A stretch of DNA of 64,000 nucleotides from Tenacibaculum sp. Bg11-29 (GCF_002836595.1 NZ_PJBB01000003.1:1983001-2047000), one strand, 5' to 3'. Positions 32,401-40,846 are shown, numbered from the stretch's first letter. Notes: generated from the sequence alone by a model not told the origin. Made by a program: numbers and translations.

Positions 32401-32715
32401 AATTCAGAAATGAAAGAAATTCTGTATTTACGTTTAAATTCTGTTCATCAAGATTATACAATAGCATGTACCAAAAGAGAAGGAGTACAGCCGATTGGTG
32501 AAACAACGTTAAGAAACTACTTTAAGAGTAGAACGTACTTTATAGGTCTTGTAAAAGGCAGACGCTTTAAAACAGGTGTTTCTAGTTGTTACGCTTTCGA
32601 TTATGAAGCGATGAAACGTAATAATATTATCTCATTAGAAAAGCTGCCAGAAAAAGCTGCACCACCAGAAATTCCATTACCAACTCCAAAAGAAAAAGAT
32701 GATTTACCATTTTAA
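29476..32715 (+). CDS. Phage DNA primase-helicase
   Basis: 1079 residues. N-terminal CHC2-type region in which most zinc ligands are altered (KSPFKEEKTASMSVSP, IFKCFGTGIGG); TOPRIM domain at about 255-345 (AILCEGYTDVITMHQ, LFRDGDVAGVKAS); a helicase/ATPase domain with Walker A GEKGSGKSA near 700 and Walker B TVFLDEYHD near 745. Primes and unwinds phage DNA. Largest early gene and centre of the replication module. Confidence 0.9.
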   Translation: MYTRQSIERVREADIVTVVDSFCKGGKKQGANWFYKSPFKEEKTASMSVSPSKEIFKCFGTGIGGSVITFVIEHEKCEFIEAVKIIAGICNIHLEEEKQTEEVKKLRKQQLSLTALSNNIAKKYHQNFRELPATHWAKKHVANLGYDADTILEFNIGFSKAKNEVTTTLIDKARFAAGIEIGVCKSENNKSYDFFKERIMFPICNKNGDTISFGGRRQNGKEFEKYAKYLNGPETEIYKKEENLYGYHLAKRSIAKSGFAILCEGYTDVITMHQKASTQTIATCGTALTKIQAKKLKRICEHVVLFRDGDVAGVKASVRDLEILIQFGFRVSIVPLPEDTDPDDCARGQLDMPTFIESNKVDAVEWFLTKLQKESEEDPHAIAKVVAETAGLLFKIKNEVVQDAYLKTASKILKQKQTVLKHQISELRIARQNEIEKESGGKGISKDTLGLPKGADHEQFLRDRFCIVGNAYHFTKGDGFFQGTQFKITPLFHIKGKKENKRLCEVTNTNNQKQLIDLESDSFVNFSDFRKQLIRLGYYLFLSGSTTTQFDLLSQKILREFNTALELQNMGWNAKGFFAFANGVYWKDKFREVNKYGIIHLEGVDSSEEDEYNEKVEFYYSPAYSAMHAKNQDGDDPYENDRKFIYKKAPITLQNWMQQFLTVFEEKGIIGVLFNFATLFRDLFLKNYDFFPLLGGFGEKGSGKSAFGKILQNFFFYNLDALELNTSTLVGFSRRLSRTKNTTVFLDEYHDRLDEKMFQAMKGAHQGMGREKGMATNDNRTKTDKINCSIYIAGQYLPTRDDNSLQSRLISLQFPLGNRSSEQRENFTKLMNASSQGLSSLILEVIEHRQLFEDSIGRTYNEVVREIKDVFDAPGQEQEYEERILGNYAVLLITYKILENRITFPFSYESIFKQAIAGIIENSEAIQDSNGLTEFWNILQWMYEHRHISEGFQFEIDTKTDLKTIGAQKKVSVYQNSEMKEILYLRLNSVHQDYTIACTKREGVQPIGETTLRNYFKSRTYFIGLVKGRRFKTGVSSCYAFDYEAMKRNNIISLEKLPEKAAPPEIPLPTPKEKDDLPF

Positions 32716-32727
32716 AACCTAATAATT

Positions 32728-33021
32728 ATGTGTGTACTGCCTTTAATTTCAGAAAATAATACAGCAACAATCCAATTAGATTTAATAGTTGCTACAGCTG
32801 CCGATTTAAAAGAAATTGATTTTTATAAACCATTACCGAATGATGAGTTTAAGGCGGTTTATAAAAGAAGAATGCATTTACCTTTTTGGCTTAAAAGTTT
32901 TAAAACAAACATTGTCGAAAACAAATGCTATTTCATAAATGAACACACAAAAATGGATGATATCCTTCTCTTTTTAAAAGAGGATAGGGTTTTTATTCAT
33001 AAGGATTTTAAAGTGCAATAA
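32728..33021 (+). CDS. Hypothetical early phage protein (97 aa)
   Basis: Soluble alpha/beta protein without known motifs, 12 nt after the primase gene. Confidence 0.55.
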   Translation: MCVLPLISENNTATIQLDLIVATAADLKEIDFYKPLPNDEFKAVYKRRMHLPFWLKSFKTNIVENKCYFINEHTKMDDILLFLKEDRVFIHKDFKVQ

Positions 33022-33073
33022 AACAAATATTATAAAACTATATCGAAAAACTAAAAACAAAAACAGGGTTATT

Positions 33074-33226
33074 ATGAGCAAAGTAAAAATTAAAAAAGGA
33101 GACGAATTTACGTTCAATAACCTTTCTGAATTACAACAGTTTTCTATTGATAATGGGAATCCTAAAAAAGGAGAGTTTGACGTATCGTTAAACGAAAATA
33201 AAAAGTTTGTTGTAGTGAAGTTATAA
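33074..33226 (+). CDS. Small early phage protein (50 aa)
   Basis: MSKVKIKKGDEFTFNNLSEL then QQFSIDNGNPKKGEFDVSLN to a stop. Good codon character, co-directional in a dense early operon. Confidence 0.5.
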   Translation: MSKVKIKKGDEFTFNNLSELQQFSIDNGNPKKGEFDVSLNENKKFVVVKL

Positions 33227-33328
33227 TAAAAAAGAGTCCATTTCTGGACTCCCCTTAATAATTCTATGTGTCGTCCCCACAACACAAGGGCGGCAAAAGT
33301 ATTAAAATAAATTAAAACAATAGAGATC

Positions 33329-33427
33329 ATGATAACATTCGTATTCGCTTATTTAATAGCAAAAAAATTAGATGATTTAGGAGACTATAAAACTCCAAAA
33401 GGAAGAAATAAAAATAGATATAAATAA
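33329..33427 (+). CDS. Small early phage peptide (32 aa)
   Basis: MITFVFAYLIAKKLDDLGDY and a basic tail KTPKGRNKNRYK; short hydrophobic N-terminus. Confidence 0.4.
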   Translation: MITFVFAYLIAKKLDDLGDYKTPKGRNKNRYK

Positions 33428-33445
33428 ACCTGTAATTAAAGGAAT

Positions 33446-33631
33446 ATGTGTAAACACAAGTATCAAAAATTAGATGTTGAAAAACGAGTAGACAAAGAAG
33501 CTCGATATTCAAATACGTATCACAGAACAACTAGGCTTTTTTGTGAATTATGCACTGATGTACAAGAAATAAAAGAAGAGTTGAATATAGGGATTAATGA
33601 AAATCGTCCAGATTGGACTTACAACCTTTAA
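33446..33631 (+). CDS. Small cysteine-containing early protein (61 aa)
   Basis: CKH near the start and CELC at 33-36 could form a zinc site. ATG preceded by CTGTAATTAAAGGAAT, a leader shared by several neighbours. Confidence 0.5.
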   Translation: MCKHKYQKLDVEKRVDKEARYSNTYHRTTRLFCELCTDVQEIKEELNIGINENRPDWTYNL

Positions 33632-33645
33632 CAGTAGTATGAAAA

Positions 33646-33894
33646 ATGGATCACTTTAAAAATATAATACCCAATGGGACAAATGTTTTAACTAGAATTG
33701 GAGATTTAGAGGCTATCGTAATAGGGATTTGCATCAGAGGGAAAAAAAACGAATCTATCGAATATCAAATTTCATATACCCTAAATGGAGAAAGGAAATC
33801 CCCTTGGGTGTATTCCTTTGAAATATATGTTAAAATAGACAATAGTAAGCCCGTAGGCTTTACAAGAAGTTCAGAGAATTTATTAAATCAGTAG
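33646..33894 (+). CDS. Hypothetical early protein (82 aa)
   Basis: Beta-rich with GTNVLTRIGDLEAIVIGICI, which resembles small SH3-like folds; no family assigned. Confidence 0.5.
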   Translation: MDHFKNIIPNGTNVLTRIGDLEAIVIGICIRGKKNESIEYQISYTLNGERKSPWVYSFEIYVKIDNSKPVGFTRSSENLLNQ

Positions 33895-33943
33895 CTATTC
33901 CGCTACATCCAAAAAACGCAATATTAACGCAAAAACGAAAATC

Positions 33944-34363
33944 ATGAAGAAAGATTGTAAATCAGTATTTGTAATATCCGTTTCTCACAGGAAAGTAACA
34001 CCAATTGAGAATCCAGAACCTAACAAACCAAAGTTCAATGTAGAAAATCATGATTATAGTATTTTGGTAATAGACAAGACAATTGAACTTGTAAAATTAC
34101 TGTCAGCATACACGGATTTTCAAGAATGGACAAATGAAGATTTTTTAGCACAAAAACAAAACTTTAAAGAGCATTCATCAATGCAATATCCATTAAATGA
34201 TGTTGAAAAATTCAGGAATGAAATATTAGCTGATAATGACAAGCCACACAGTTGGGATTTGGATTATTGGTGGAGATATTATGACGAACATTCAATTGGA
34301 GTTAGAAGATTGCCTGTAGGTATAATACGTGATCCATTTAATCAGAACCTTTTCACTCATTAA
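33944..34363 (+). CDS. Hypothetical early protein (139 aa)
   Basis: Soluble, Trp/Tyr-rich C-terminus (WDLDYWWRYYDEHSIG). No family recognised. Confidence 0.5.
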   Translation: MKKDCKSVFVISVSHRKVTPIENPEPNKPKFNVENHDYSILVIDKTIELVKLLSAYTDFQEWTNEDFLAQKQNFKEHSSMQYPLNDVEKFRNEILADNDKPHSWDLDYWWRYYDEHSIGVRRLPVGIIRDPFNQNLFTH

Positions 34364-34380
34364 ACTGTAATTAAAAGAAT

Positions 34381-34782
34381 ATGAAAAACAAAACATTACA
34401 TCTTAATCTAAAAAAAGAATGGTTTTTTAAGATTCTAAACGGTTTTAAGAAAGAAGAATACAGGACTTTAAAGCCTTATTATTTCAAAAGGTTATTCAAT
34501 AATTTTGATGAAAATGGTTGTATTGAACCTATAGATTATCAAGTCTTTAAAGACTATGACACTATTACATTTTCTAACGGATTTTCTAAAACAAGACCTC
34601 AATTTGTTATTGAATTTGATAGCATTCATATAAGTCTTGGCTTGAAAGAATGGGGAGCTAGTGAAGAATATTGTTTTTGTATTGGACTTGGTGAAATATT
34701 ATCAATTGGGAGGCAAGGTTTTCAATTCAAAAGAAACAGAGATCTTTCTAATGATGAAATTAGAAAAATATTAGAATATTAA
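34381..34782 (+). CDS. ASCH-domain-like phage protein
   Basis: 133 residues. LNLKKEWFFKILNGFKKEEY RTLKPYY is the start of an ASCH-type fold (LxLKxxwfxxIxxGxKxxEyR). ASCH domains are found in RNA-related and phage proteins. ATG preceded by CTGTAATTAAAAGAAT. Confidence 0.6.
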   Translation: MKNKTLHLNLKKEWFFKILNGFKKEEYRTLKPYYFKRLFNNFDENGCIEPIDYQVFKDYDTITFSNGFSKTRPQFVIEFDSIHISLGLKEWGASEEYCFCIGLGEILSIGRQGFQFKRNRDLSNDEIRKILEY

Positions 34783-34803
34783 AATAACAGTAATAAAAGA
34801 GAT

Positions 34804-35028
34804 ATGAAAACAATAAAGAACATACAAGTAAAAGTAAATTATGTAGTTGGTGTTGGTGGGTACGAAGTATCAGAAAAAGTATTTAAACAGTTAGAGGAAA
34901 TGCATAATGAAGGTAAAGAAATTGACGGAGCAGGTTCTGAGTACACTGAAGCTATAGAGTGGATAAATGCCAACGTAAAAGAGAATGATGCTTTTGTTTG
35001 GGAGTATGAAATTGAGGAATTTAAATAA
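34804..35028 (+). CDS. Hypothetical early protein (74 aa)
   Basis: Begins MKTIKNIQVKVNYVVGVGGY and is acidic at the C-terminus (ENDAFVWEYEIEEF). No family. Confidence 0.5.
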   Translation: MKTIKNIQVKVNYVVGVGGYEVSEKVFKQLEEMHNEGKEIDGAGSEYTEAIEWINANVKENDAFVWEYEIEEFK

Positions 35029-35039
35029 CTGTAGTATTT

Positions 35040-35130
35040 CGGTACTACGCCAAAAGAGAGGAAACGTGCTAGTGGCGATAATTTGAAAGGAACAGCAATA
35101 GCTCCGAACAATTGTCCTCTCTTTTATTAA
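35040..35130. ncRNA. Large stem-loop in the early operon
   Basis: Perfect 11 bp stem AAAAGAGAGGA / TCCTCTCTTTT enclosing about 60 nt, preceded by a small TAGTA TTTCGG TACTA hairpin at about 35031-35047. No ORF inside. Confidence 0.45.
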
Positions 35131-35152
35131 ATTAAATAAACCTGTAGATAAA

Positions 35153-35368
35153 ATGGCAATAAAAAAAATAGAAATAGAAGTTACTTCTAAGCATTATGTT
35201 GAAGTTGATACGACGGATGATCAATGTGGATTTTATGAAAATCACGAAGAAATGGCAGTCGAATGTGCTAAAAGAAATTTTAACCTAAATACATTATTTC
35301 CAGCTTTAACTACTGGAGCAGTTAAGTCTGTAAAGCAAGAGTATAGATCAAGTAAGATTATTAAATAA
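35153..35368 (+). CDS. Hypothetical early protein (71 aa)
   Basis: MAIKKIEIEVTSKHYVEVDT start, acidic/hydrophobic pattern of a small alpha/beta protein. No family. Confidence 0.5.
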   Translation: MAIKKIEIEVTSKHYVEVDTTDDQCGFYENHEEMAVECAKRNFNLNTLFPALTTGAVKSVKQEYRSSKIIK

Positions 35369-35386
35369 CTGTAGTTATTGAAATAA

Positions 35387-35494
35387 AACACACACAAAAA
35401 AAAATGTAATTATAAATACTCAGTAGATCAAGCTGAATTGTTAACTGAAACTGATTGCATTGATGAAGTTTATCTGAATTGTTTAAGTAAATAA
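35387..35494 (+). pseudogene. NYKYSVDQAELL remnant, copy 2
   Basis: Open frame without ATG: NYKYSVDQAELLTETDCIDE to YLNCLSK, stop 35492-35494. DNA upstream (GTAGTTATTGAAATAAAACA) also matches 15262-15281. Either a remnant or a gene with an unrecognised start. Confidence 0.5.
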
Positions 35495-35560
35495 TATGCT
35501 AATTAACTGTAGGTTAATCAATCCGCCTCAAAAAGTGATTGAAACAAAAAAATAAAAAAA

Positions 35561-35767
35561 ATGTACGGAATTAACGAGGCAAAAGAAGAGTGGAAAAGAC
35601 ATGAAAACAAAAAAGGTTTTATATCTATTAGTCCTGAAGAGATAGTTGAAAATATAGAAGATTACGATAAAAAAAAGGAGAAGCAGGAAGCTCTTTATGG
35701 CTGCATGTATTTTTATGAGACAGAATGGGAAAATGAAAAAGAAGAAAGTTGGAGGTTTCTAAATTAA
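35561..35767 (+). CDS. Hypothetical early protein (68 aa)
   Basis: Very charged: EEWKRHENKKGFISISPEEI, YDKKKEKQEALYGCMYF. No family. Confidence 0.5.
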   Translation: MYGINEAKEEWKRHENKKGFISISPEEIVENIEDYDKKKEKQEALYGCMYFYETEWENEKEESWRFLN

Positions 35768-35778
35768 CTGACATCACT

Positions 35779-35955
35779 ATGAATAAAAAATATATAGAAC
35801 ACCTAAAAGAGCATGATCCAATTCATTATTGTGAAATAATGGGAGACCCAGTAACAGGAATTAGAACTAGTAACGAATCTAACACAATATTAATTTTTCT
35901 TCTAGTAATTGGATTTTGTTATAGGAGTATCAATTTAATTACCCTCTCTTTGTAG
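35779..35955 (+). CDS. Small phage membrane protein (58 aa)
   Basis: Start at ATG 35779 (MNKKYIEHLKEHDPIHYCEI) rather than an earlier in-frame ATG within the previous gene. One C-terminal transmembrane helix, TILIFLLVIGFCYRSINLIT. Confidence 0.5.
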   Translation: MNKKYIEHLKEHDPIHYCEIMGDPVTGIRTSNESNTILIFLLVIGFCYRSINLITLSL

Positions 35956-35978
35956 TTGAACTGTTGAAATATAGCACA

Positions 35979-36025
35979 CAAAAAACGCTCAGAAGATTCA
36001 TTCTTCTGGGCGTTTTTGGTTTAAT
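35979..36025 (+). terminator. Terminator of the early region
   Basis: AACGCTCAGAAGA ... TCTTCTGGGCGTT followed by T5; marks the end of the early operon. Confidence 0.8.
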
Positions 36026-36081
36026 CCCCTCAACCCCTAATTTAAAAAACTTTCTAGGCTAGAAAAGTGGAGTGTTTGGCG

Positions 36082-36364
36082 GTCAACAGTTCAACAGTTC
36101 CAACAATATAGATTTTATTTATAGTATGTATTTAATATTCAGTAGTTTATGTTTGTTTTTTTTAATAAATATTCATGTTTTTTTGTTGGAACTTGTTGAA
36201 CCGTAAAAATGGCGTTCCAACAAAAAGGGGTGTCGTTCAACAAGTTCCAACACTTTTTTGAGGGGGGTCAACAAATAATTAGACTGATAGTTAGTAGTTT
36301 ATGTGTTTTGTTGAACTGTTGAACTCTTTTGGTTAAAAAATAAGGGTACAACAGTACAACAACC
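36082..36364. repeat. Iteron-like cluster of GTTCCAAC / TTCAACA motifs
   Basis: Four GTTCCAAC or GTTGGAAC and about six TTCAACA or TGTTGAA words, in both orientations, in 280 bp without a gene. The remainder of the gap (36365-36587) shows nothing I can name. Candidate replication origin or packaging site. Confidence 0.55.
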
Positions 36365-36587
36365 TTTTTTTTATTTAATTCAGTAAATTGAGCGATATGT
36401 TCATTCTCTTTTAATTTTTGTCGATATAATTCATGCATTTAAAGAGCTGTTGGTAAGTGTATTTATTCGGTAATTAGCTTTTTTTTTAATGTCCTTTTGT
36501 ATATTTTTATTAAAAAATATCTTTGAGTCGAATTTAACAGAAACATCTAAATGATATCTTTTTTCTTAATTTTTTAACTTTGAATAT

Positions 36588-37100
36588 ATGGCAGTAAAAA
36601 CAATAATAACCACAGATCCAGTAACGCTTATCGTTCCACTTAAGCCTTATTTGGTGAAATTCCTGAAAAAGAAATTTGGAGAATCTCACAAAGCATCAAG
36701 GCGTACTTGGGTCGGGTTAGAATTAGTTGAATTACTGACAAAGGATTATTGCAAGCCACCATCAAGAAAGTACACTACATACGTTACTTTTATTATACCA
36801 TATTCAATTTGTACTACGTATGGTCACTTTATAAAATATACTGATTTTGATAAGTTTGAAAACAAGTGTGCAAAATTATTTAAAGACGCCTTGCATGATT
36901 TCGTTAAAATTAATAGTCAAAAATTGTCTTTTACGAATAAAGCAACGATCACCGATTCTTTAAAATCGTTTTTAAGATATTACAATATTACCGAAGATGA
37001 TTTGAATTTAGATAGTTTATATCGAGGTATTTATAGAAGCCAGCTTAAACCTTCTTATTCTAGTGACAGAAAAAAAAGAAAGAAAATTACTACTGTATAA
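36588..37100 (+). CDS. Hypothetical phage protein (170 aa)
   Basis: Basic ends (LVKFLKKKFGESHKASRRTW; SDRKKRKKITTV) suggest nucleic-acid contact. No family recognised. First gene after the iteron-like cluster. Confidence 0.55.
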   Translation: MAVKTIITTDPVTLIVPLKPYLVKFLKKKFGESHKASRRTWVGLELVELLTKDYCKPPSRKYTTYVTFIIPYSICTTYGHFIKYTDFDKFENKCAKLFKDALHDFVKINSQKLSFTNKATITDSLKSFLRYYNITEDDLNLDSLYRGIYRSQLKPSYSSDRKKRKKITTV

Positions 37101-37158
37101 GTCTTATAAACAAAGGGTTTGTTAATACCCTTTTTACTTAAAAAATATTTTTGTCACT

Positions 37159-37629
37159 ATGAGTGTGTTTACATTATTAAATAAAGAGATTTTTGGAGGT
37201 TTTTATAGTATTGAAATTATACCGATCTCTAGTATTTTAAATTGTCCGTTAATTTTAACGAATAGTAATTCTTCAGATTTTACGTATATAAAAAACACCG
37301 CTAACATTGTCGAAATTTTACCTGTTTTTGAAACGATACATATTAAGTCAAAACCTAAAAAAACACCTGCAGGTTTTGAATATTTAATTAATGCAGGTTA
37401 TGATGTTACTTATCCTAATAAAGCAATTGATAATGTTTTTAATGAGTTGATGAACGAAAAAGCAATCGTTAAAGTAAACCAACATAACGGGGATGCTATA
37501 GTCTTCGGAAGCAAAACTTCTCCATTAGAAATAACCTATTCATTTCAAGGAAGTAAGAAAGTAGAAACTACCCACAAATTCAAGGTTAAAATATCGGGTA
37601 AAACCCTGCAAAAGCCTGTGTTTTTATAG
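37159..37629 (+). CDS. Hypothetical phage protein (156 aa)
   Basis: Beta-rich, contains a central KPKKTPAGFEYLINAGYDVT and a C-terminal KFKVKISGKTLQKPVF, reminiscent of small head/tail accessory proteins. Immediately precedes the protease gene. Confidence 0.5.
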   Translation: MSVFTLLNKEIFGGFYSIEIIPISSILNCPLILTNSNSSDFTYIKNTANIVEILPVFETIHIKSKPKKTPAGFEYLINAGYDVTYPNKAIDNVFNELMNEKAIVKVNQHNGDAIVFGSKTSPLEITYSFQGSKKVETTHKFKVKISGKTLQKPVFL

Positions 37630-37708
37630 CCTTTATAAAACTGTCCTATTTTAGCGTATTAGCCTAAAGTATGTTTGTATTGTTCAAATTAAGAATAATA
37701 CAAGCATA

Positions 37709-38833
37709 ATGACTATATACACGAAACCTTTCTACAATATATCGTTAAATGACGAAAGCAAAGAAGCTACTATTTACATTTATGGTGTAATTGGTGGCTT
37801 TGATTATGAGAATTGGCGACCTATAAATACAGCAAACAATTTCATTGAGGAATTTAAAGCTGTTGAAGCAAAGGCTGATATTATACACACTCGTATTAAT
37901 TCACCAGGAGGAAATATCTGGGATGGATTACCAATTTACAATACGCTTAAAAACTCTAAGAAAACCGTTTATACTTATGTTGACGGTATCGCCTACTCAA
38001 TGGCTTCTTTAATCGCTATGGCGGGTGATAAGGTTTATGGCTACAAAAACAGTATGCTAATGTTCCATAATGGCGGTACGTATGCATTTGGAAACGCCCA
38101 AGACTTACGTAATGAGGCTGAAACATTAGATCGTTATGATGATTCTTTAGCGTCAATTTTAGAAGAAAAATTAAATATTTCGGTTGAAGCAGTAAAAGAA
38201 AAGTACTTAAACTTTAAGGACAATTATTTTGTGGGTGATAAAGCTAAAGAAATTGGTTTTTTCGATGAAATAATTACTGCTACAGATACCGATAACACAA
38301 ATAACATACCTGAAAATGTTACAAATATGAGTTCTAAAGACTTGTTTTTGCATTATCAAAATATTGTTATTCCAACAGAAAATAAGACCCCAAAAAACAC
38401 ACCAATTAAAATGAGTAAAACAAAAATTTTAGTACCTGCAATTCAAAATGTATTAGGGTATGAAGAAGGATTCGGAAGTAATGAAAACGGTGTTTTCTTA
38501 CAAGAAACAGAATTAAACAAAGTAGAAGATGCGTTAACCAATGCAGCTACTAACGTTTCTAATTTAGAAACACAAGTAAGCGATGCTGCAGCGATTACAA
38601 ATGATGCAAGTACATCAATTAATAGTGCTTTAGATAATGCAGAAATTAAATACACGGATAAAAACACATTAACAGAAAAAATTAACCTGTTAAATGAGCA
38701 ACGTAATGAATATGCGGCTAAAACTGCAGGAGCAACAACAGTTGTTAAAGCGGATAAAGACCCAGTTGTTAATGAGGAACCAAAGGTTGTATACGCACAT
38801 AATCAAGAAGCAATTCAAATATTAAATTCTTAA
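37709..38833 (+). CDS. Prohead protease (ClpP/S14-like) with scaffold-like tail
   Basis: 374 residues. Residues 15-190 are ClpP-like: INSPGGNIWDG oxyanion region, nucleophile S97 in GIAYSMAS, H120 in MLMFHNGG. The 165-residue C-terminal extension is helical and acidic with NLETQVSDAAAITNDASTSI, typical of a scaffold fused to the protease. Processes the capsid during head maturation. Upstream spacer carries CTGTCCTA (37641). Confidence 0.85.
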   Translation: MTIYTKPFYNISLNDESKEATIYIYGVIGGFDYENWRPINTANNFIEEFKAVEAKADIIHTRINSPGGNIWDGLPIYNTLKNSKKTVYTYVDGIAYSMASLIAMAGDKVYGYKNSMLMFHNGGTYAFGNAQDLRNEAETLDRYDDSLASILEEKLNISVEAVKEKYLNFKDNYFVGDKAKEIGFFDEIITATDTDNTNNIPENVTNMSSKDLFLHYQNIVIPTENKTPKNTPIKMSKTKILVPAIQNVLGYEEGFGSNENGVFLQETELNKVEDALTNAATNVSNLETQVSDAAAITNDASTSINSALDNAEIKYTDKNTLTEKINLLNEQRNEYAAKTAGATTVVKADKDPVVNEEPKVVYAHNQEAIQILNS

Positions 38834-38846
38834 AATAAATAAAAAC

Positions 38847-39848
38847 ATGAAAGTAGAGAGTGTTAAAGCTGAATTAGATGAATACATTAAGAAAAATACT
38901 AGTGTAATTACTAGTGGTGTATATTCAGACGAAGTACAGTTAGATAAATATTGTAAAAAAGTATCGCAAATTAAAGGAAAATACCCCCAGTTTCATAAAG
39001 TATTTGGTAGGGTTGTTCAAGGTTTTAAAGCAGAATGGCAAGCTTTAGGTGAAATGCAATTTAAAGCGAAAGTTTTACAGAATTTTAGACAAAAAGTAAA
39101 TTTAGAAATTATTGTAGATGAAATTTACAATACCTGGTTAAGTGATCTTAAAATTGAAGGGAAAACACCAGAAGAGCAACCAATTTCTAAAGTTATTATA
39201 GCTGAGTTATTAGAAAAAGTAATAGATGATATAAGTGATTTGTCTATAATTGGTGATAGAGATGGAGGTAAAGCAGATGGTGAATTCGGTTATTCTTTAA
39301 ATGGTATAGCAAAAGTATTATCTATAGCTCAAGTTAATACTAAGAATCCTCTTTTTACAATTTCTTTAAATACTCCAACTTCACTAAATATTTTAGAAGA
39401 GTTTAAAGATTTTGAAAGAAGTGTTCCTAGTAAAGTTAGAAAAAAAGTAAAGAGAATTTTTTGTTCAGAAAATGTACGATTAATGCATCAAGATTCCTTT
39501 ATTGAAAAATATGGAGATCATACAGGTTTTAATGATTCAAGACTAAATGTAACAGAAACTTATAAATGGGAAATTGTTGGGCTAGATAATTTACCAGATA
39601 ATGTGATTTTTTCAACTGTTGAAGATAACATGTTAAAATTGGTTGATGTAATAGATAACCCGCCATTAATCACTCAAACTCAAATTCAAGATTACGTATT
39701 AAAAATCTTTATGGAATTTCATTTGGGTTATGATTTTGCGATTAATGAATTAATTTTTTTAGCTGATTTTGGAGGGGTAAAGAAAACAGGTTTAAATAAT
39801 GAAGATTTAAACAAGTTGTATTATAGTATGGAACAATTAAACGATTAA
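38847..39848 (+). CDS. Major capsid protein (HK97-like)
   Basis: 333 residues directly after the protease. N-terminal helical arm, EIIVDEIYNTWLSDL, IGDRDGGKADGEFGYSLNGI and NVTETYKWEIVGLDNLPDNV resemble HK97-fold capsids of Bacteroidota siphoviruses. Call rests on position and general pattern. Confidence 0.7.
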   Translation: MKVESVKAELDEYIKKNTSVITSGVYSDEVQLDKYCKKVSQIKGKYPQFHKVFGRVVQGFKAEWQALGEMQFKAKVLQNFRQKVNLEIIVDEIYNTWLSDLKIEGKTPEEQPISKVIIAELLEKVIDDISDLSIIGDRDGGKADGEFGYSLNGIAKVLSIAQVNTKNPLFTISLNTPTSLNILEEFKDFERSVPSKVRKKVKRIFCSENVRLMHQDSFIEKYGDHTGFNDSRLNVTETYKWEIVGLDNLPDNVIFSTVEDNMLKLVDVIDNPPLITQTQIQDYVLKIFMEFHLGYDFAINELIFLADFGGVKKTGLNNEDLNKLYYSMEQLND

Positions 39849-39859
39849 TAATTACAGGA

Positions 39860-40099
39860 ATGGTTGATGATATAGACAAGCAAGAAGAGTTAACTCTTGA
39901 AGAAGTAACTATTGAAGGAGAAACTGAAAAATCGATTTATTTTGAAACAGAAGATGGGGTGAAGTGGGGGTTTTCTAAAAACACTCCTAATCCATTAAAA
40001 GTAAGTAATGGGGTTTATAAATTATCTGAATTAATAGAGAAAACTAAGTTAATGGAAGAACTTATTTATGGGCGTTCATTTTTTATTGAAAAATTATAA
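39860..40099 (+). CDS. Hypothetical phage protein (79 aa)
   Basis: Acidic beta-rich protein between capsid and the 40112 gene; possible head accessory protein. Confidence 0.5.
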   Translation: MVDDIDKQEELTLEEVTIEGETEKSIYFETEDGVKWGFSKNTPNPLKVSNGVYKLSELIEKTKLMEELIYGRSFFIEKL

Positions 40100-40111
40100 A
40101 CTAATAAAATT

Positions 40112-40702
40112 ATGGAAATGAAAATTGAAGAAATTGGAGGTACTAGTATAGAGCCAACAGGAGGTTTAAGCCACTTGGACATACTAGTAGCTCCAATGAG
40201 TTATTTAATTAATATAGCGGAAGTACCCGCTTTAAATAGTGCTAAGGTATTAAGTACAGCTTCTTTGGCTATTGTTTTAGGTGATCATGTTTTTAAACCA
40301 GGTTTTGGTTTTACGCTTCTTAGAGGTATTCAAGACAAAAACGGATTAGAAAGCAATTTAATCGGTGATCAAAAACAAGCTTTTGAAAACAAAGTAACTG
40401 TTGTTGTTGAAGGAACAGATCCTGCAGTTTTAGGAGCAAGAAGATTATACAAAGGAAAAACACCTTTGTTAGTTTTGGTACGTGAAGCAGGAAGTGGTGT
40501 GTATCGTCAATTAGGGCATAATAAGTATCCTGCAACGTATTCGGAAGGAGCGTCTAAGATTGCCCCAGAATATGAAGGAGAAAACAGTTGTACTTTTATC
40601 TTTATGGATAAAAACATTGTTGAAGCTCCTGTTTATGGAGGTGCTATCGTTATGCAAGCAGATCTTGCTGTTACACCTAAACCAAAGCCTGTAAAACCGT
40701 AA
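40112..40702 (+). CDS. Hypothetical virion protein (196 aa)
   Basis: SHLDILVAPMSYLINIAEVP, VTVVVEGTDPAVLGARRLYK, and a Pro/Lys tail TPKPKPVKP. Looks like a beta-rich structural protein, perhaps tail tube or head decoration; undecided. Confidence 0.5.
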   Translation: MEMKIEEIGGTSIEPTGGLSHLDILVAPMSYLINIAEVPALNSAKVLSTASLAIVLGDHVFKPGFGFTLLRGIQDKNGLESNLIGDQKQAFENKVTVVVEGTDPAVLGARRLYKGKTPLLVLVREAGSGVYRQLGHNKYPATYSEGASKIAPEYEGENSCTFIFMDKNIVEAPVYGGAIVMQADLAVTPKPKPVKP

Positions 40703-40750
40703 ATATTTAATAACTCTAAGTAGGTTTATTTAGGCAGAAACTGAAAAAAA

Positions 40751-40825
40751 ATGATTACAAGAAAATCAACTATTAATAGTTATACCGTTTGGAATACCAC
40801 CAACTTTAGGAACTGGAACAGTTGA
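40751..40825 (+). CDS. Possible 24-aa phage peptide
   Basis: MITRKSTINSYTVWNTTNFR to a stop; short and without support from a paralog. Confidence 0.2.
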   Translation: MITRKSTINSYTVWNTTNFRNWNS

Positions 40826-40846
40826 AATCATGAAGGGAAAAAAGAA

